Shown: piece after piece, positions 51,606-62,571 of the stretch
Position numbering within the stretch: the stretch's first letter is position 1
Layout: every line of letters starts with the position of its first letter
Program-made: the position numbers and the translations under genes
The notes under the pieces: generated by a model
The model's database searches: none
Told to the model about the DNA's origin: nothing
Seen by the model: the letters and a program-made list of their open reading frames with translations, nothing else
Assembly: GCF_030169785.1 (NCBI RefSeq)
Contig: NZ_CP125854.1
Coordinates: 248,001-312,000, forward strand
Direction: 5' to 3'
Length of the DNA stretch: 64,000 bases
DNA from: Bdellovibrio sp. 22V
GTDB lineage: Bacteria; Bdellovibrionota; Bdellovibrionia; Bdellovibrionales; Bdellovibrionaceae

Positions 51606-52193
51606 TTGAAAGCACAGTATTGGATTCTTATTTCATTTTGTCTTCACGCAAGTTTGGCCCTTTTTCTGGGTGTCTCGGGTTGGCATGAGTCTTCATCACC
51701 CGAGGAAGTGATCGATTTGACTTTGACATCTCCATTGGGCGGGCCGGTGAAATCAGCGGCGCCATCCTCACCACCGAAAGCCGCAAAAAAAACCGTTGTC
51801 GTATCGAATGCGCCAACAACTTCGGAAACGGTTACTCCAACGGCGACAGCTGAGGAGAGCATCTCGGACAATGGTGATGAAGAAGGCGCAACCAACACGC
51901 CCGTTGGCTGGGGCGAAGTCACACGCTTTCCGAAAGTCGCTAAAGAGGTGAAAGCTTCTTATCCCGAAGAGGCAAAAAAGGCGGGCATCGACGGCCCCGT
52001 GATTCTTGAAGTCTTGATCGATAGTCGCGGCAAGGTTAAGGACGTTCAACTCGTGAGCGGGCCCGGTCATGGATTGAACGAGTCTGCCATTTCCGCTCTT
52101 AAACAATTCGAATTTTTACCTGCACAAAAAGGTGCGGACCCCGTTTCAGTCAAAATCAGATATACATATCGCTTTAAGTTAGGTGTGAATTAG
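51606..52193 (+). CDS. TonB-family energy-transducing protein
   Basis: 195 residues beginning with a TTG; no better start exists in frame. A membrane anchor (about 5-23) is followed by a Pro/Ala/Thr/Ser-rich periplasmic linker (about 45-100). The TonB C-terminal domain (about 105-195) is complete: YPEEAKKAGIDGPVILEV, then LVSGPGHGLNESAISALKQF, then SVKIRYTYRF. It passes proton-motive energy to outer-membrane receptors. The last base of its stop is the first base of the receptor gene's GTG, so both are translated as a pair dedicated to each other. Confidence 0.88.
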   Translation: MKAQYWILISFCLHASLALFLGVSGWHESSSPEEVIDLTLTSPLGGPVKSAAPSSPPKAAKKTVVVSNAPTTSETVTPTATAEESISDNGDEEGATNTPVGWGEVTRFPKVAKEVKASYPEEAKKAGIDGPVILEVLIDSRGKVKDVQLVSGPGHGLNESAISALKQFEFLPAQKGADPVSVKIRYTYRFKLGVN

Positions 52194-54010
52194 TGAAAAC
52201 GTTTTTTATCGTCGTGTCGTTGTTCGTTGCTCTTCCCGCTTTCGCTCAGGAAAACGTTCCTTCTTTCGAAACTGTCGTTGAAGACGTCGTCTTCAACACT
52301 TCCAGCAAAATCGTCATCGACGAAGAAACTATCAAAGAATCCCGCGCTCCCAGCATTACAAGTCTTCTTTCAAGTCAGGCCAATGTCACAGTGGTAAGCA
52401 CACCTTTTCAACCCAACTCCATTTTCATTCGCGGAGGCGATGCAAGCCACGTTATGATCATCGTGGATGGAGTTCCTTTTTACGATGCTTCTACAATTCA
52501 AAGAACTTTTAATCTCAACTCCTTGGACATAAAATCTGTTCGTCGTATTGAGATTGTTAAGGGCGGACAGACAGTCCTTTATGGAGGACAAGCCCTTACA
52601 GGTGTCATTAAGATTGATACGATCCCACAAGAATTCAAAGATCAAACGGGTCTCATGGGACAGGTGGGAACACAGAGTTTCCGCGACATCACTGCCACAC
52701 ACACCAGTGCGCTCGATGAAAGCAAGGCGTTTCTCATTCGCGGTCACGGCGCTTGGAGAGATGCCGAATCTCCAGTCCTAAACTCCTCTGAAACTTACCC
52801 CCGAAACAACTGGAATGCCGAAGGAGCTTATGCATGGAAAGGCCGGGTCGAGGGAAACCTTAAGGGAATCTTTCTACAGGACAGAAACTTCTCACCGAAC
52901 GCCAGCCGCCTGACTAATAAAGTTTACGACACAGAAGACTTCGAGCAGTATACGCGACAATTGGGTGTATCTTCTCACTTGAAGTTCAATGAGATGGCAT
53001 GGAATCCGCGCCTTGCCCTGAGCGCACAAAATAGCCTACGTGAATACACTTGGCCTACCATCGTTCCTGTAGACAATCCAACGGGTACTGAAGAAGACTA
53101 TGGTGCCAATCTCAGAACAATTCGTCTCGACGCGACACCTTACGCAGGCGAAAAACTCTCAATCATCTCCGGATTGAGTTACATTTATGAAGACTTCGTT
53201 TTTCGCAACAAAGGCGTCGAAGAGAATAACACTTTCTCTGAGCAACGAGGTCTTTTCACGAAAGCCGACTATCAGTTTGCACCGGGCTTCTCGCTTGCAA
53301 TAGGGGGCCGAGTTGAAAACTGGAGCGACGAGGATCCTGTTGGCACTTACCAGATCGGTGTCACACTTTTTAAGAACACAAAACTCGAAGTGGCATCGGG
53401 ATATAAAATTCCATCTCTTTTCCAACTGTATTCTCGTTACGGGAATCCGAATTTGAAGGCGGAGCGCGGAATGCAATACAGTGTCTTACAAGAGTGGCAA
53501 ATCAATGAAAACCAAAACTTTTCCGCGACTTTGTTTTATTCTGAGTTTACCGATCTTCTGCAGATCACAGGATCACCCGGAAACATGAAGTACGACAATA
53601 TCTCTAAATCAGAAACTCGCGGTATTGATATTACATACACTCTCAAAATGACGCCAGAGTCGACAGTCCTGGCTACATACGGTTACCAGGAACCGCGAGA
53701 CATTCAGAATGACCGCTGGCTATTGCGCCGACCTCTAGTTAATGGAAGTCTCAAATACTTGCGGAACTGGAATAAACACTCAGGTGCTTTAGAGATTGTC
53801 GGCTCCGGCACTCGTTCCGATTTCGGCTCCTCAGGCGTTGTCACTCTTCCAGGTTACGTCGTTGCGAATGCGGCGTACACTTATAGCTGGAATGAAACTT
53901 TGAACTTCTTCACGCGTTTGAATAATCTTGCCGATTATCGTTATGAAGAAACTTACTCTTTCTATGCGGAAGGCTTCTCCGGATCTTTGGGTGCGGAGTA
54001 TTGGTTCTAA
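52193..54010 (+). CDS. TonB-dependent outer-membrane receptor
   Basis: 605 residues from a GTG overlapping the tonB stop. A signal peptide (about 1-18) precedes a TonB-box-like [11 protein letters not shown]. The plug domain has [20 protein letters not shown] and [24 protein letters not shown]. The barrel ends [14 protein letters not shown] and the chain finishes with Tyr-Trp-Phe. The size and VDGVPF pattern are close to the BtuB group, so cobalamin or a siderophore is possible, but I cannot say which. Confidence 0.9.
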   Translation: MKTFFIVVSLFVALPAFAQENVPSFETVVEDVVFNTSSKIVIDEETIKESRAPSITSLLSSQANVTVVSTPFQPNSIFIRGGDASHVMIIVDGVPFYDASTIQRTFNLNSLDIKSVRRIEIVKGGQTVLYGGQALTGVIKIDTIPQEFKDQTGLMGQVGTQSFRDITATHTSALDESKAFLIRGHGAWRDAESPVLNSSETYPRNNWNAEGAYAWKGRVEGNLKGIFLQDRNFSPNASRLTNKVYDTEDFEQYTRQLGVSSHLKFNEMAWNPRLALSAQNSLREYTWPTIVPVDNPTGTEEDYGANLRTIRLDATPYAGEKLSIISGLSYIYEDFVFRNKGVEENNTFSEQRGLFTKADYQFAPGFSLAIGGRVENWSDEDPVGTYQIGVTLFKNTKLEVASGYKIPSLFQLYSRYGNPNLKAERGMQYSVLQEWQINENQNFSATLFYSEFTDLLQITGSPGNMKYDNISKSETRGIDITYTLKMTPESTVLATYGYQEPRDIQNDRWLLRRPLVNGSLKYLRNWNKHSGALEIVGSGTRSDFGSSGVVTLPGYVVANAAYTYSWNETLNFFTRLNNLADYRYEETYSFYAEGFSGSLGAEYWF

Positions 54011-56571
54011 GGCGGTGCCGGGGGAACTTTCTGTAAAGTTTTTCGCAGAGCCTCTCGTCGGAGGGGCTTTTGCAAATAAGCATCAAATCCAGCTTCAAGA
54101 CATCTTTCCGCATCGCCCTTCATAGCGTGCGCCGTCAAAGCGACGATCCAGTTTTTATAATTCCGTTTTCTTAATTCTTTCAGTGCCTCGAAGCCGTCCA
54201 TATAAGGCATCTGAATATCCATCAAGATCAGACTGTAGGGATGTTTACTCGCTAAAGACACCGCTTCGCGCCCGTTCTGAGCGGTGTCGATTTGCTCTTC
54301 CAACAATCCCATTTTTTTAAGATAGTGTTTGCAAAGCTCGCGGTTATCAATCGCATCGTCGACAATCAAAATGCGGGAAATATTCTCTAACGGAGATCGC
54401 GGTGTCTGCGGCATCTCCGACGGCAGAGTCTCATGATAATCCTTAACTTCTTGAAAACCCACCGTCATCAAAAAGCGGCTGCCTTTACCTTGAGTGCTCG
54501 AATCCAAAATGACGTCGCCATTTAGCAAGCGCGCCAATTTACGCGAAAGAAAAAGTCCCAGCCCTGTTCCGCCAAAACGCCGTGTCGTCGAACTGTCGGC
54601 CTGTGCAAAGGGCTGAAAGAGCTGTCCTCTCTGTTCAGAGGTAATTCCAATTCCTGTGTCAGTGACATAAATTTCAAGTCGACCGACGCCGCCTGCGACT
54701 TTTGCTGTTACATCAATATCGACAGCACCGCCGCGTTCTGTGAATTTAATGGCATTCCCCACAATATTAATAAGGATCTGCCGAATGCGAGTGGGATCGC
54801 TGCAAATATATTCCGGCAGCTCTCCCCTTCTCATCGTAAGCTGAATGTCTTTTTCTTCAGCGCGGCCATGTAAAAGATGTACGACTTCGTCCAATAAGTG
54901 CGGCAGAGAGAAAACAATGTTTTCGATTTGAATTCGGTCAGACTCTACTTTTGAAATATCCAAAATCTCATCAACAATACGAAGAAGCTGCTGACCGTTT
55001 CTTAAGACGGTTTCGATCGCCTCTTTTTGTTCGCCGCCCAAAGAGTCATCTTCTTTTAAAAGTTCCGCGAAGCCCAGCATCGCACCCAAAGGCGTGCGAA
55101 TTTCATGGCTGACATTGGCAAGAAAAGCACTTTTAGCGCGACTGGCTTCTTGGGATTTTAAATACAGACGACAGTTTTCCAAGGCGATCGCGAGTCTTCG
55201 CGCGACCTCTTCCGCAATCACAAGATCCATTTTTGTAAAGCGGGGGCTGCCTTCCTTGTTTGCGAAAGTTAAAACGCCAACTGGTTTTTCCGAACCTACT
55301 TTAATAGCCACAAACATCAAGGATTTAATGGCAATTTGCCGTTTCTCCGCAGCTGCATCCGAACTGAAAGACTCCGTAAGAAATTTTGTCACGTCGAGCT
55401 CGGGATAAAACTCTGATCCACCTGTTTGCACAACTTTGGTTATGCCTTCAGAGGCGTCCCAACGAGGCGTGTGTCGATCGCGCCAGGCCTCTAAAACAGA
55501 GATTTCGTTGGGATCCTTCGCGGCGATTTCAGGATGAACAAAATCGAGTCCTTCTTCATTCAGAAGATCGGCAATGCAAATATCCGATAGAAAGCTGCAC
55601 ACTTTTTTGCAAAAAGACTCCAGGATTTTTTTCTGATCAAATGATTCAGCCAAAATTCCCGTAATTTCCGAAAGAAAACTCATTTGCGCCGCACGCGTTT
55701 CCGCCTCTTGACGTGCAATTTGCGCCTGCAGGTACTCGAGCTTTTGATTTTCGGCTTCTTTTTTTTCGGTGATGTCTTCGGAAACTCCTAAAAGATAAAC
55801 GGCTTCTCCAGATTCGTTAAAAACCGGAATCTTTTTTGTGTGTAAGTAGCGCGTCCCCGAAGCTGTCTTTATGGGTTCTTCCGGAATATCCACTCCCTGC
55901 GGGGATTTCAGCACCTCGCGGTCTTTTTGCACGAAAAAATCGGCTTGGTCTTTAGGAAAAAAATCATAGTCACTACGACCAATCATCTCTGAGCGAGGCA
56001 CACCAATCAGATTTTCGCCGGCTTTGTTAAAACGAACGAAACGCAGGTTCCTGGCGTCCTTAACGAAAATCATGTTGGGATTATTTTCGAAGATCGCCTC
56101 TAAAAAAGCCTCGGATCTTTGCAGCTCTTGGGTTCGCATTGCAACACGTTCCTCCAAAAGGTTGTTCGCCTTCTCCAACTCCATTTCGACTTTTTTGCGG
56201 CGGGAAATGTTTAAGACCAAGGTGATAAAAGTGCCGTCCCGAAAGAGTGTCGGGCTTACAAGCGCGTAAACAATGTGGCCGTCTTTGTGGATATATCTTT
56301 TTTCGAAGGAGTGGATTTTATTTTCGTCGCGCAAAATCTCGGCAAGTTTTCGACTGCGATCCCGATCTTCGGGAACGGTCAAATCCATCCAATTGATTTT
56401 GCCTTCTTTAAATTCTTCGCGGGAATAGCCGACCATCTTAAGAAAGTAGTCGTTCGCTTCATGGATGTTTCCGTCGAGATCACTACAAAGAATACCCACC
56501 ATATCCGATTTGAATATGGTTTCATATCTTTCAGCTTTCTTTTCAATGGAGTCATCCTGCGATCGCGGCAT
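54007..56571 (-). CDS. Hybrid sensor histidine kinase (PAS-PAS-GAF-HisKA-HATPase-receiver)
   Basis: 854 residues, cytosolic, with no membrane segment. Two PAS domains (about 15-125 and 152-270), each followed by a coiled stretch, then a GAF-like domain (about 300-470). HisKA has the phosphorylated His489 in [10 protein letters not shown]. The ATPase shows [15 protein letters not shown] and GTGLGLFL. The C-terminal receiver has Asp785 (MDIQMP), the acidic pair VDD at 737-739 and Lys835 (LQKPL). It lies 41 bases after the HMG-CoA lyase stop, in the same direction. The partner regulator is not in this window. Confidence 0.93.
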   Translation of the reverse strand: MPRSQDDSIEKKAERYETIFKSDMVGILCSDLDGNIHEANDYFLKMVGYSREEFKEGKINWMDLTVPEDRDRSRKLAEILRDENKIHSFEKRYIHKDGHIVYALVSPTLFRDGTFITLVLNISRRKKVEMELEKANNLLEERVAMRTQELQRSEAFLEAIFENNPNMIFVKDARNLRFVRFNKAGENLIGVPRSEMIGRSDYDFFPKDQADFFVQKDREVLKSPQGVDIPEEPIKTASGTRYLHTKKIPVFNESGEAVYLLGVSEDITEKKEAENQKLEYLQAQIARQEAETRAAQMSFLSEITGILAESFDQKKILESFCKKVCSFLSDICIADLLNEEGLDFVHPEIAAKDPNEISVLEAWRDRHTPRWDASEGITKVVQTGGSEFYPELDVTKFLTESFSSDAAAEKRQIAIKSLMFVAIKVGSEKPVGVLTFANKEGSPRFTKMDLVIAEEVARRLAIALENCRLYLKSQEASRAKSAFLANVSHEIRTPLGAMLGFAELLKEDDSLGGEQKEAIETVLRNGQQLLRIVDEILDISKVESDRIQIENIVFSLPHLLDEVVHLLHGRAEEKDIQLTMRRGELPEYICSDPTRIRQILINIVGNAIKFTERGGAVDIDVTAKVAGGVGRLEIYVTDTGIGITSEQRGQLFQPFAQADSSTTRRFGGTGLGLFLSRKLARLLNGDVILDSSTQGKGSRFLMTVGFQEVKDYHETLPSEMPQTPRSPLENISRILIVDDAIDNRELCKHYLKKMGLLEEQIDTAQNGREAVSLASKHPYSLILMDIQMPYMDGFEALKELRKRNYKNWIVALTAHAMKGDAERCLEAGFDAYLQKPLRREALRKTLQKVPPAPP

Positions 56572-56612
56572 AATACCTAAGAGTACATGCAGCGAAGACT
56601 TTCCTGAATCTG

Positions 56613-57563
56613 CTATTTCACAGACGGAGTTCGAGTCACTTTACCAAGAGGTTTAAGTGTTCCGACTTTGCCCACTTTAGAAGGAAGAGGATGCTGAATC
56701 TTTTCCGCTATCCAAGGATTGATCTCAAGCAGCTTAGGAAGGTTCAGACCCGTCTTAATACCCATGCCGTGGAACATATAGACGACGTCTTCCGTCGCCA
56801 CATTTCCCGTCGCACCAGGTGCGTAAGGACAACCACCCAAGCCCCCAAGGCTTGTGTCAAAAACAGTAATCCCAAGCTTGTAAGCCGCAAGAATATTGGC
56901 CAAAGCTTGTCCGCGCGTATCGTGAAAATGTCCCGCGAGTTTTTTAACCGGAACCACTTTTTTTAATTTTCGGAATAGCGATTCAACTTGTCCCACGTCA
57001 GCGACACCGATTGTGTCACCGATGGAAATTTCATAAACGCCGAGTTTATGCATACGCTGAGCAAGCTTAATAACTTTGGCTTCAGGAACTTTTCCTTCAA
57101 ACGGACAACCGAAACACGTTGAAAGATATCCGCGAACTTTGATTTTATGTTTTTTTGCCAATGCCATGACTGGCTCAAAGCGTTTGAAACTTTCGTCAAT
57201 GGTGCAATTGATATTTTTTAAAGAAAATGATTCCGTGCAGGCCGCGAAGATCGCAACTTCTTTCACGCCACTTTGGATCGCATCCAACATTCCGCGCTCG
57301 TTGGGAACCAAGGCGGAAAATTCCGTCTTTTTTGGAATCACGCCCGACTTCACCAAAGTAAAAGTTTTTTGAATGACTTCGGACGTGCCTGCCATTTGCG
57401 GAACCCATTGCGGGGAAACAAATGCTCCGATCTCAACACGTTTTGTTCCCGCAGCAATCAGTCGTCGCGCAAATTCCACGCGCGTGTCGGAATCCAAAAC
57501 GGTTTTTTCGTTTTGAAGGCCATCTCTTAATCCCATTTCCACAATCACGACTGACTTTTTCAT
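56613..57563 (-). CDS. Hydroxymethylglutaryl-CoA lyase
   Basis: Splits HMG-CoA into acetoacetate and acetyl-CoA, the last step of leucine degradation. 316 residues. The catalytic Arg13-Asp14 lies in [12 protein letters not shown]; the metal His pair is His212/His214 ([10 protein letters not shown]); and the signature [14 protein letters not shown] contains active-site Cys245. It is the last of the five certain genes in the leucine operon (five bases after the biotin-carrier gene) and is followed by the hybrid kinase. Confidence 0.93.
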   Translation of the reverse strand: MKKSVVIVEMGLRDGLQNEKTVLDSDTRVEFARRLIAAGTKRVEIGAFVSPQWVPQMAGTSEVIQKTFTLVKSGVIPKKTEFSALVPNERGMLDAIQSGVKEVAIFAACTESFSLKNINCTIDESFKRFEPVMALAKKHKIKVRGYLSTCFGCPFEGKVPEAKVIKLAQRMHKLGVYEISIGDTIGVADVGQVESLFRKLKKVVPVKKLAGHFHDTRGQALANILAAYKLGITVFDTSLGGLGGCPYAPGATGNVATEDVVYMFHGMGIKTGLNLPKLLEINPWIAEKIQHPLPSKVGKVGTLKPLGKVTRTPSVK

Positions 57564-57568
57564 AGCAC

Positions 57569-57949
57569 TTATTTATCGGCAGTTGGTTTGATTTTCACGA
57601 GGCTTTTTCCAAGAGCCACTTGTTCGCCCACCACGCATGTCACGGCGTCGATCGTTCCGGCAATCTCTGCCTTCAAAGTATACTCCATTTTCATTGCTTC
57701 CATCACTAGAACGGCTTGCCCTGCTTCAACATTAGCGCCCGGAGAAAGTAAAATCTTCGTCACCTTACCAGGCATTGGCGCCAGAATCTGATCGGAGGAA
57801 CCTCCACCAGCACCTTTCTTGCGCGACTTTCGTCCTGAACCTGTGTCCATTGTGAAAGTACGGCCATTATGATGAACCCACAAAGTTCCCTTGATTAACT
57901 GCGCCTGCGCCTTGTGATCAACACCGTCGATACGAACTGTGACTTCCAT
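57569..57949 (-). CDS. Biotin carboxyl carrier protein of the acyl-CoA carboxylase
   Basis: 126 residues from the ATG at 57949, which overlaps the stop of the carboxylase gene (TAATG). A short N-terminal beta region and a basic Gly/Ser linker (about 38-53) precede the biotinyl domain with the biotinylated Lys87 in EAMKM. In many bacteria this domain is fused to the carboxylase subunit; here it is separate. With the two neighbours it completes a methylcrotonyl-CoA carboxylase. Confidence 0.92.
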   Translation of the reverse strand: MEVTVRIDGVDHKAQAQLIKGTLWVHHNGRTFTMDTGSGRKSRKKGAGGGSSDQILAPMPGKVTKILLSPGANVEAGQAVLVMEAMKMEYTLKAEIAGTIDAVTCVVGEQVALGKSLVKIKPTADK

Positions 57950-59427
57950 TAGATACCTCTCCAGTAAGAAGACCAAGGAGATGTGGATGCTTTCACGGAC
58001 TCCGGAGTTCCGCCGCGAAGTTGCGCTAAAGCCCCTTCTGCGACTTTCTTGTCGATCTCAGTCAACGCGGGTTCTTTCAAAGCATCGGCAAAATAAGTTT
58101 CAATAAAACGCGTTGTCATTGTGCCCATCACAAATTCTTTGTGCGACAGAATTTCGATCAAATAAGGAATGTTTGTGTGCACACCGAAAACGACAGCGTC
58201 TTTCAACACACGAATCATCTTTTGAATCGCACGAGGACGGGACTCGTCCCAAACAATCACTTTCGCAATCATTGGGTCGTAGTAAGGAGTAATCGTATCG
58301 CCCGAGTCAAAACCGTATTCATAACGGCGGCCCGGTCCTTCCGGCCACTCGACATGTCCCAAGAGACCTGTTGAAGGAACGCCTCCCATGTAAGGATTTT
58401 CCGCATAAATACGGCACTCAATGGAATGGCCGCGTGGCGCCCGAATCTGTTTTGGATCATGGACGAATTCGCCTTGCGCCGTCAGGATCTGCATTTTTAC
58501 CAGATCCACACCCAAAACTTCCTCAGTCACGGGATGCTCTACTTGCAGACGTGTGTTGACTTCAAGAAGGTAAAACTCCCCATCTTGTAATAGAAACTCA
58601 ACAGTTCCTGCGCCTTTGTATTTCCCCATGGTCGCAATAGCACAAGCAGCTTCACCCATACGACGACGAAGATCCTCTGTCAGTGAAGGTGATGTCGCTT
58701 CTTCAATGATTTTTTGGTGACGACGTTGGACGGAACACTCGCGGTCGAAGAAATGCAGAACATTTCCCGTGCTGTCACCGAATACCTGGAACTCAATGTG
58801 TTTTGCGCGATCCAAATATTTTTCCAAAAAAACTTTCGGAGATCCAAACGCGGATTGAGCTTCCCTTTGCGCGGACTCAATAAGCTCTTTGGCCTCTGTC
58901 GAAGATTTAATAAGTTTCATGCCGCGACCGCCACCCCCGGCAGCAGCTTTGACAATCACAGGGTAACCGATCTTTTCCGCTTGCTGAATCAGGTGCCCCA
59001 CATCTTGATTTTCACCTTGATAGCCTGGCACTAAAGGCAGACCCGCTTGCTTCGCCAAATCTTTACAGTGAACCTTGTCACCCAAAGAACGAATTGATTC
59101 CGCGGAGGGACCAATAAACGTCAAACCTGCTTTCTGCACGGCCTCAGCGAAATCCGCGTTTTCAGAAAGAAAACCAAATCCTGGATGAATCGCTTGCGCA
59201 CCCGCCGCTAAAGCACCGTCGACATTGGCTTTAATATTCAAATAACTTTCAGCCGTCGGGGCTGGGCCGATGCAGATCGTTTTTGTCGCCATTCTGTAAG
59301 CGCGAGTGTTGATGTCGGCTTCGGAATGCAAAAGAACCGTTTCAATGCCCAGCTCTTCACACGCTTTAATAATACGAACGGCCACTTCACCGCGATTGGC
59401 AATGGCGATACGAGTAAATTTACCCAT
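57949..59427 (-). CDS. Biotin carboxylase subunit (methylcrotonyl-CoA carboxylase alpha)
   Basis: 492 residues from the ATG at 59427, which overlaps the enoyl-CoA hydratase stop (TAATG). ATP-grasp signatures are all present: IANRGEVAVRIIKA at the start, KAAAGGGGRGMKLI (glycine loop), HFFDRECSVQRRHQKIIEEATS, FLEVNTRLQVEHPVTE. It carboxylates biotin with bicarbonate and ATP. It ends shortly after the C-domain, without its own biotinyl domain. The neighbours identify the acyl-CoA type as methylcrotonyl rather than acetyl or propionyl. Confidence 0.93.
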   Translation of the reverse strand: MGKFTRIAIANRGEVAVRIIKACEELGIETVLLHSEADINTRAYRMATKTICIGPAPTAESYLNIKANVDGALAAGAQAIHPGFGFLSENADFAEAVQKAGLTFIGPSAESIRSLGDKVHCKDLAKQAGLPLVPGYQGENQDVGHLIQQAEKIGYPVIVKAAAGGGGRGMKLIKSSTEAKELIESAQREAQSAFGSPKVFLEKYLDRAKHIEFQVFGDSTGNVLHFFDRECSVQRRHQKIIEEATSPSLTEDLRRRMGEAACAIATMGKYKGAGTVEFLLQDGEFYLLEVNTRLQVEHPVTEEVLGVDLVKMQILTAQGEFVHDPKQIRAPRGHSIECRIYAENPYMGGVPSTGLLGHVEWPEGPGRRYEYGFDSGDTITPYYDPMIAKVIVWDESRPRAIQKMIRVLKDAVVFGVHTNIPYLIEILSHKEFVMGTMTTRFIETYFADALKEPALTEIDKKVAEGALAQLRGGTPESVKASTSPWSSYWRGI

Positions 59428-60206
59428 TATTGAGATCTCCATGTGGGTTCGCGTTTCTCCAAGAAAGATTTTAAACCTTCTTGTCCTTCTGCACTGGCGC
59501 GACGTTCAGCGATCAATGTTGTCGTCGTATCCCTTTGCTGACCCCACGTCATAAAATTCAAATCATTTAAAAGTTTCTTCGTTTCACGAACAGCTTCGGG
59601 ACCGCATTGCAGGTAGTTGTGTAAAACCTTTTGTACGGCTGTATGACCTTCTCCTTGCGGAACGACTTCGTTCACAAGGCCTGCCTGTTGCGCGATATGA
59701 GGATTAAAGACAATCCCCGACAACATCAAAGGACGAACTTTTCCGGGAACCGCTTTGCGATTCACAAAGCTGCTGATGACTGCCGGTGCAATTCCCAACT
59801 TCACTTCGCTAAAACAAAACTGCGTGCCCTCTTCCGCGATCACTTCATCACAGATGGCGACCAGACCTAAAGCTCCGCCGAAAGCGGCGCCGTGAATATG
59901 ACCTATTACCGGCAAAGTACACGAAGCCATCGCCTCAAACATCGTAAAAAGCTTCATCGAATCATCGCGATTCTGAGTGAAAGAAAAATTCACCATTTCC
60001 TTCATCCAGTTTAAATCCGCTCCCGCACAGAAGACTTTGCCTTCGCCCTGTAGAACAACAGCGCGCAGATCTTTTCGTGTTTGAAAGTCTTGAAAGATCT
60101 TTGTGAGTTCCGCGATCATCTCGGGATTAAACGCGTTTCTCATTTCCGGCCTATTTAGTTTTACATAGGCGACGTGGTTCATTTCTGTAACAACAACAAA
60201 TGACAT
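59427..60206 (-). CDS. Enoyl-CoA hydratase, probable methylglutaconyl-CoA hydratase
   Basis: 259 residues, a crotonase-fold enzyme. Conserved CoA-binding and oxyanion loops: VFCAGADLNWM near 55-65 and HGAAFGGALGL near 105. The Glu of EVKLGIAP is at the catalytic position. Within this operon it should convert 3-methylglutaconyl-CoA to HMG-CoA. It begins two bases after the carboxylase beta stop and its end overlaps the biotin carboxylase start. Confidence 0.88.
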   Translation of the reverse strand: MSFVVVTEMNHVAYVKLNRPEMRNAFNPEMIAELTKIFQDFQTRKDLRAVVLQGEGKVFCAGADLNWMKEMVNFSFTQNRDDSMKLFTMFEAMASCTLPVIGHIHGAAFGGALGLVAICDEVIAEEGTQFCFSEVKLGIAPAVISSFVNRKAVPGKVRPLMLSGIVFNPHIAQQAGLVNEVVPQGEGHTAVQKVLHNYLQCGPEAVRETKKLLNDLNFMTWGQQRDTTTTLIAERRASAEGQEGLKSFLEKREPTWRSQ

Positions 60207-60208
60207 GG

Positions 60209-61816
60209 CTACATCCTAAAGACGCCTTGGGATTTTTCTCCCCAAGACTTGTTAAGACTCGCGGCAATTCCCAAAGCCAGAACGCGACGAGTGTCTGCCG
60301 GATCAATGATTCCGTCGTCCCAAAGACGAGCGGATGAATAATACGCGGAACTTTCTTTTTCGTACTTTTCCAATGTCGGACGTTTGAACTCTGTTTGCTC
60401 TTCGGCAGACATCGTTTGTTTTTTCGCCGCCATTTGATCCATCTTCACAGTTAACAAAACGTTCGCCGCTTGCTCGCCGCCCATGACGCTGATCTTCGCA
60501 TTCGGCCACATCCACAATTGACGAGGTTGGTAGGCTCTTCCGCACATTCCGTAATTTCCGGCGCCGTAAGATCCCCCGATGACGACCGTGAACTTCGGAA
60601 CATGGGCATTGGAAACTGCCATCACCATTTTAGCACCGTGTTTCGCGATACCTTCATTTTCATATTTCTTTCCGACCATGAAACCTGTGATGTTTTGCAA
60701 GAAGATCAAAGGAATCTCACGCTGTTCACACAGCTCGATAAAGTGCGCGGCCTTTTGCGCGCTTTCACTGAAAAGAACGCCGTTGTTGGCAATAATGCCG
60801 ACAGGCATACCCCAGATATGAGCAAAACCCGTCACCAAAGTTTTTCCAAAAAGAGGTTTGAATTCATGCAAACGTGAGCCGTCCACAATACGCGCAATCA
60901 CTTCGCGCACATCAAAAGGAACACGACTATCTTTTGGAATAATTCCGTAAAGCTCTTGCGCATCGTAAAGAGGATCTTCCACAGGCATTGTTCTAAGTTG
61001 AACAACCCGTTTGTGGTTTAAGTGCGCAACGATAGAGCGCGTGATTTCAATCGCATGTTCATCGTCTTCCGCAAAATGATCTGTCACGCCGCTTGTTTCA
61101 CAGTGCACTTTCGCACCGCCAAGCTCCTGCGCGTCGACAACTTCTCCCGTCGCCGCTTTCACCAGTGGAGGTCCACCCAAAAAGATCGTACCGTTTTCAT
61201 TGACGATCACGGTTTCATCACTCATCGCCGGAACGTAGGCTCCGCCGGCTGTACACGAACCCATCACCACCGCGATTTGCGGGATGTTCGCTGCGGACAT
61301 GCGTGCTTGATTGTAGAAAATTCTTCCGAAATGATCGCGATCTGGGAAGACATCCGCTTGCATCGGCAAGAACGCTCCGCCAGAGTCGACAAGATAAATA
61401 CAAGGCAGGCCGTTTTCAAAAGCGATCTCTTGGGCACGAAGATGTTTTTTCACCGTCATCGGGAAATATGTTCCGCCTTTGACCGTCGCATCGTTTGCAA
61501 CAATCACACACTCTGTACCGTGAACAACACCGATGCCGGTGATAACACCCGCCCCCGGAGCTTGTCCTTCGTACATATCCCAAGCCGCCAGAGTTGAAAA
61601 CTCCAAGAAAGCCGTTCCACCGTCGACAAGAGCTTCGATACGTTCACGCGCTGTCAGTTTGCCGCGCGCTTTGTGTTTTTTTGTCGCATCCTCTCCGCCA
61701 CCTTGTTTGACCAAATTCACGCGTTCGCGCCATTCGCCGACGATGTTCATCATCGCATCGCGGTTGGCTTTGAAGTCTTGAGAGTTTGTATCTATATGCG
61801 TTTCTAAGATTTCCAT
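60209..61816 (-). CDS. Methylcrotonyl-CoA carboxylase beta (carboxyltransferase) subunit
   Basis: 535 residues. Family features: [20 protein letters not shown] near the N-terminus, [20 protein letters not shown] and [17 protein letters not shown] (crotonase-like carboxyltransferase core), [16 protein letters not shown], and [20 protein letters not shown]. The [12 protein letters not shown] pattern separates this family from propionyl-CoA carboxylase beta. It transfers the carboxyl group from biotin to methylcrotonyl-CoA. It lies 19 bases after the hotdog protein gene. Confidence 0.94.
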   Translation of the reverse strand: MEILETHIDTNSQDFKANRDAMMNIVGEWRERVNLVKQGGGEDATKKHKARGKLTARERIEALVDGGTAFLEFSTLAAWDMYEGQAPGAGVITGIGVVHGTECVIVANDATVKGGTYFPMTVKKHLRAQEIAFENGLPCIYLVDSGGAFLPMQADVFPDRDHFGRIFYNQARMSAANIPQIAVVMGSCTAGGAYVPAMSDETVIVNENGTIFLGGPPLVKAATGEVVDAQELGGAKVHCETSGVTDHFAEDDEHAIEITRSIVAHLNHKRVVQLRTMPVEDPLYDAQELYGIIPKDSRVPFDVREVIARIVDGSRLHEFKPLFGKTLVTGFAHIWGMPVGIIANNGVLFSESAQKAAHFIELCEQREIPLIFLQNITGFMVGKKYENEGIAKHGAKMVMAVSNAHVPKFTVVIGGSYGAGNYGMCGRAYQPRQLWMWPNAKISVMGGEQAANVLLTVKMDQMAAKKQTMSAEEQTEFKRPTLEKYEKESSAYYSSARLWDDGIIDPADTRRVLALGIAASLNKSWGEKSQGVFRM

Positions 61817-61835
61817 AAAACTTTCTTGATCCGAA

Positions 61836-62471
61836 CTATTCGTGTTGTCCCGCCAGCGCCGGAGTATGTTTAAAATTCAAATTCAAACGAAGCTCTGCAA
61901 TGGCCTGTTCGTTTTCATCATAGATCTTCAATTCTGCGCCCGCTTGTGATTCGCGGCGATCGCGCAGTTCCGCCAAAACAACTTCCCGAACTGTTTCCGG
62001 TAGCTCCATTCGAACGCGGCATTCACTGCTCAGAGTTTTAAAAAACTCCGCTTCAACTTTACCGACATTGATTTCGAAATGACCAATGGGAGCGTGGCGC
62101 ATCCACAAAAGCTTGGCCGCCTCGATAGACGCTGTTGTTAACGCCCCTTCGTGCATGACATTGGCTTCGCTCATATTGCGCGTGCGAGCAGGAACTACCA
62201 TCTCGACTTGCGTGTCAGAGAGACGAGAAATTCTCAGCCCCATGCCCGCTGAAAAAGGACGGACGATATCGAGCGCATAACTAAGCGCAGCATGAGAGGC
62301 CTTCGGAGAAACTTCTTCGAGCAAAGCCGCCAAATCCGCCGCACTCAAGCGAATGCCTCGTTCTTCAAGTTGCGACTTCAATTCCTGTTTCGCACTTTGC
62401 AGTTGCTGACGCAGACTTTGCTCCAGCTCAATCCCCTTTGACATTAAGATTGTCAGCCATTGTTGGTTCAT
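61836..62471 (-). CDS. Hotdog-fold thioesterase-like protein with N-terminal coiled coil
   Basis: 211 residues. Residues 10-50 are a charged coiled coil. Residues 68-200 look like a hotdog domain of the DUF4442/PaaI kind: [26 protein letters not shown] with the helix after Asn-x-x-x-His-x-Gly, then strands. It probably hydrolyses or binds an acyl-CoA. It is the first gene of the leucine operon, upstream of the carboxylase, in the place where isovaleryl-CoA dehydrogenase often sits in liu operons. A housekeeping role in releasing trapped CoA is plausible. Confidence 0.7.
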   Translation of the reverse strand: MNQQWLTILMSKGIELEQSLRQQLQSAKQELKSQLEERGIRLSAADLAALLEEVSPKASHAALSYALDIVRPFSAGMGLRISRLSDTQVEMVVPARTRNMSEANVMHEGALTTASIEAAKLLWMRHAPIGHFEINVGKVEAEFFKTLSSECRVRMELPETVREVVLAELRDRRESQAGAELKIYDENEQAIAELRLNLNFKHTPALAGQHE

Positions 62472-62571
62472 GAGATATCCTCTCGCACTGATGTTGAAAA
62501 AAACGAAATATCATGCTCGGATAAGGATGTCAGTTTTATCACACTGAGTAAATGGAGAGAGGACTCTAGAA

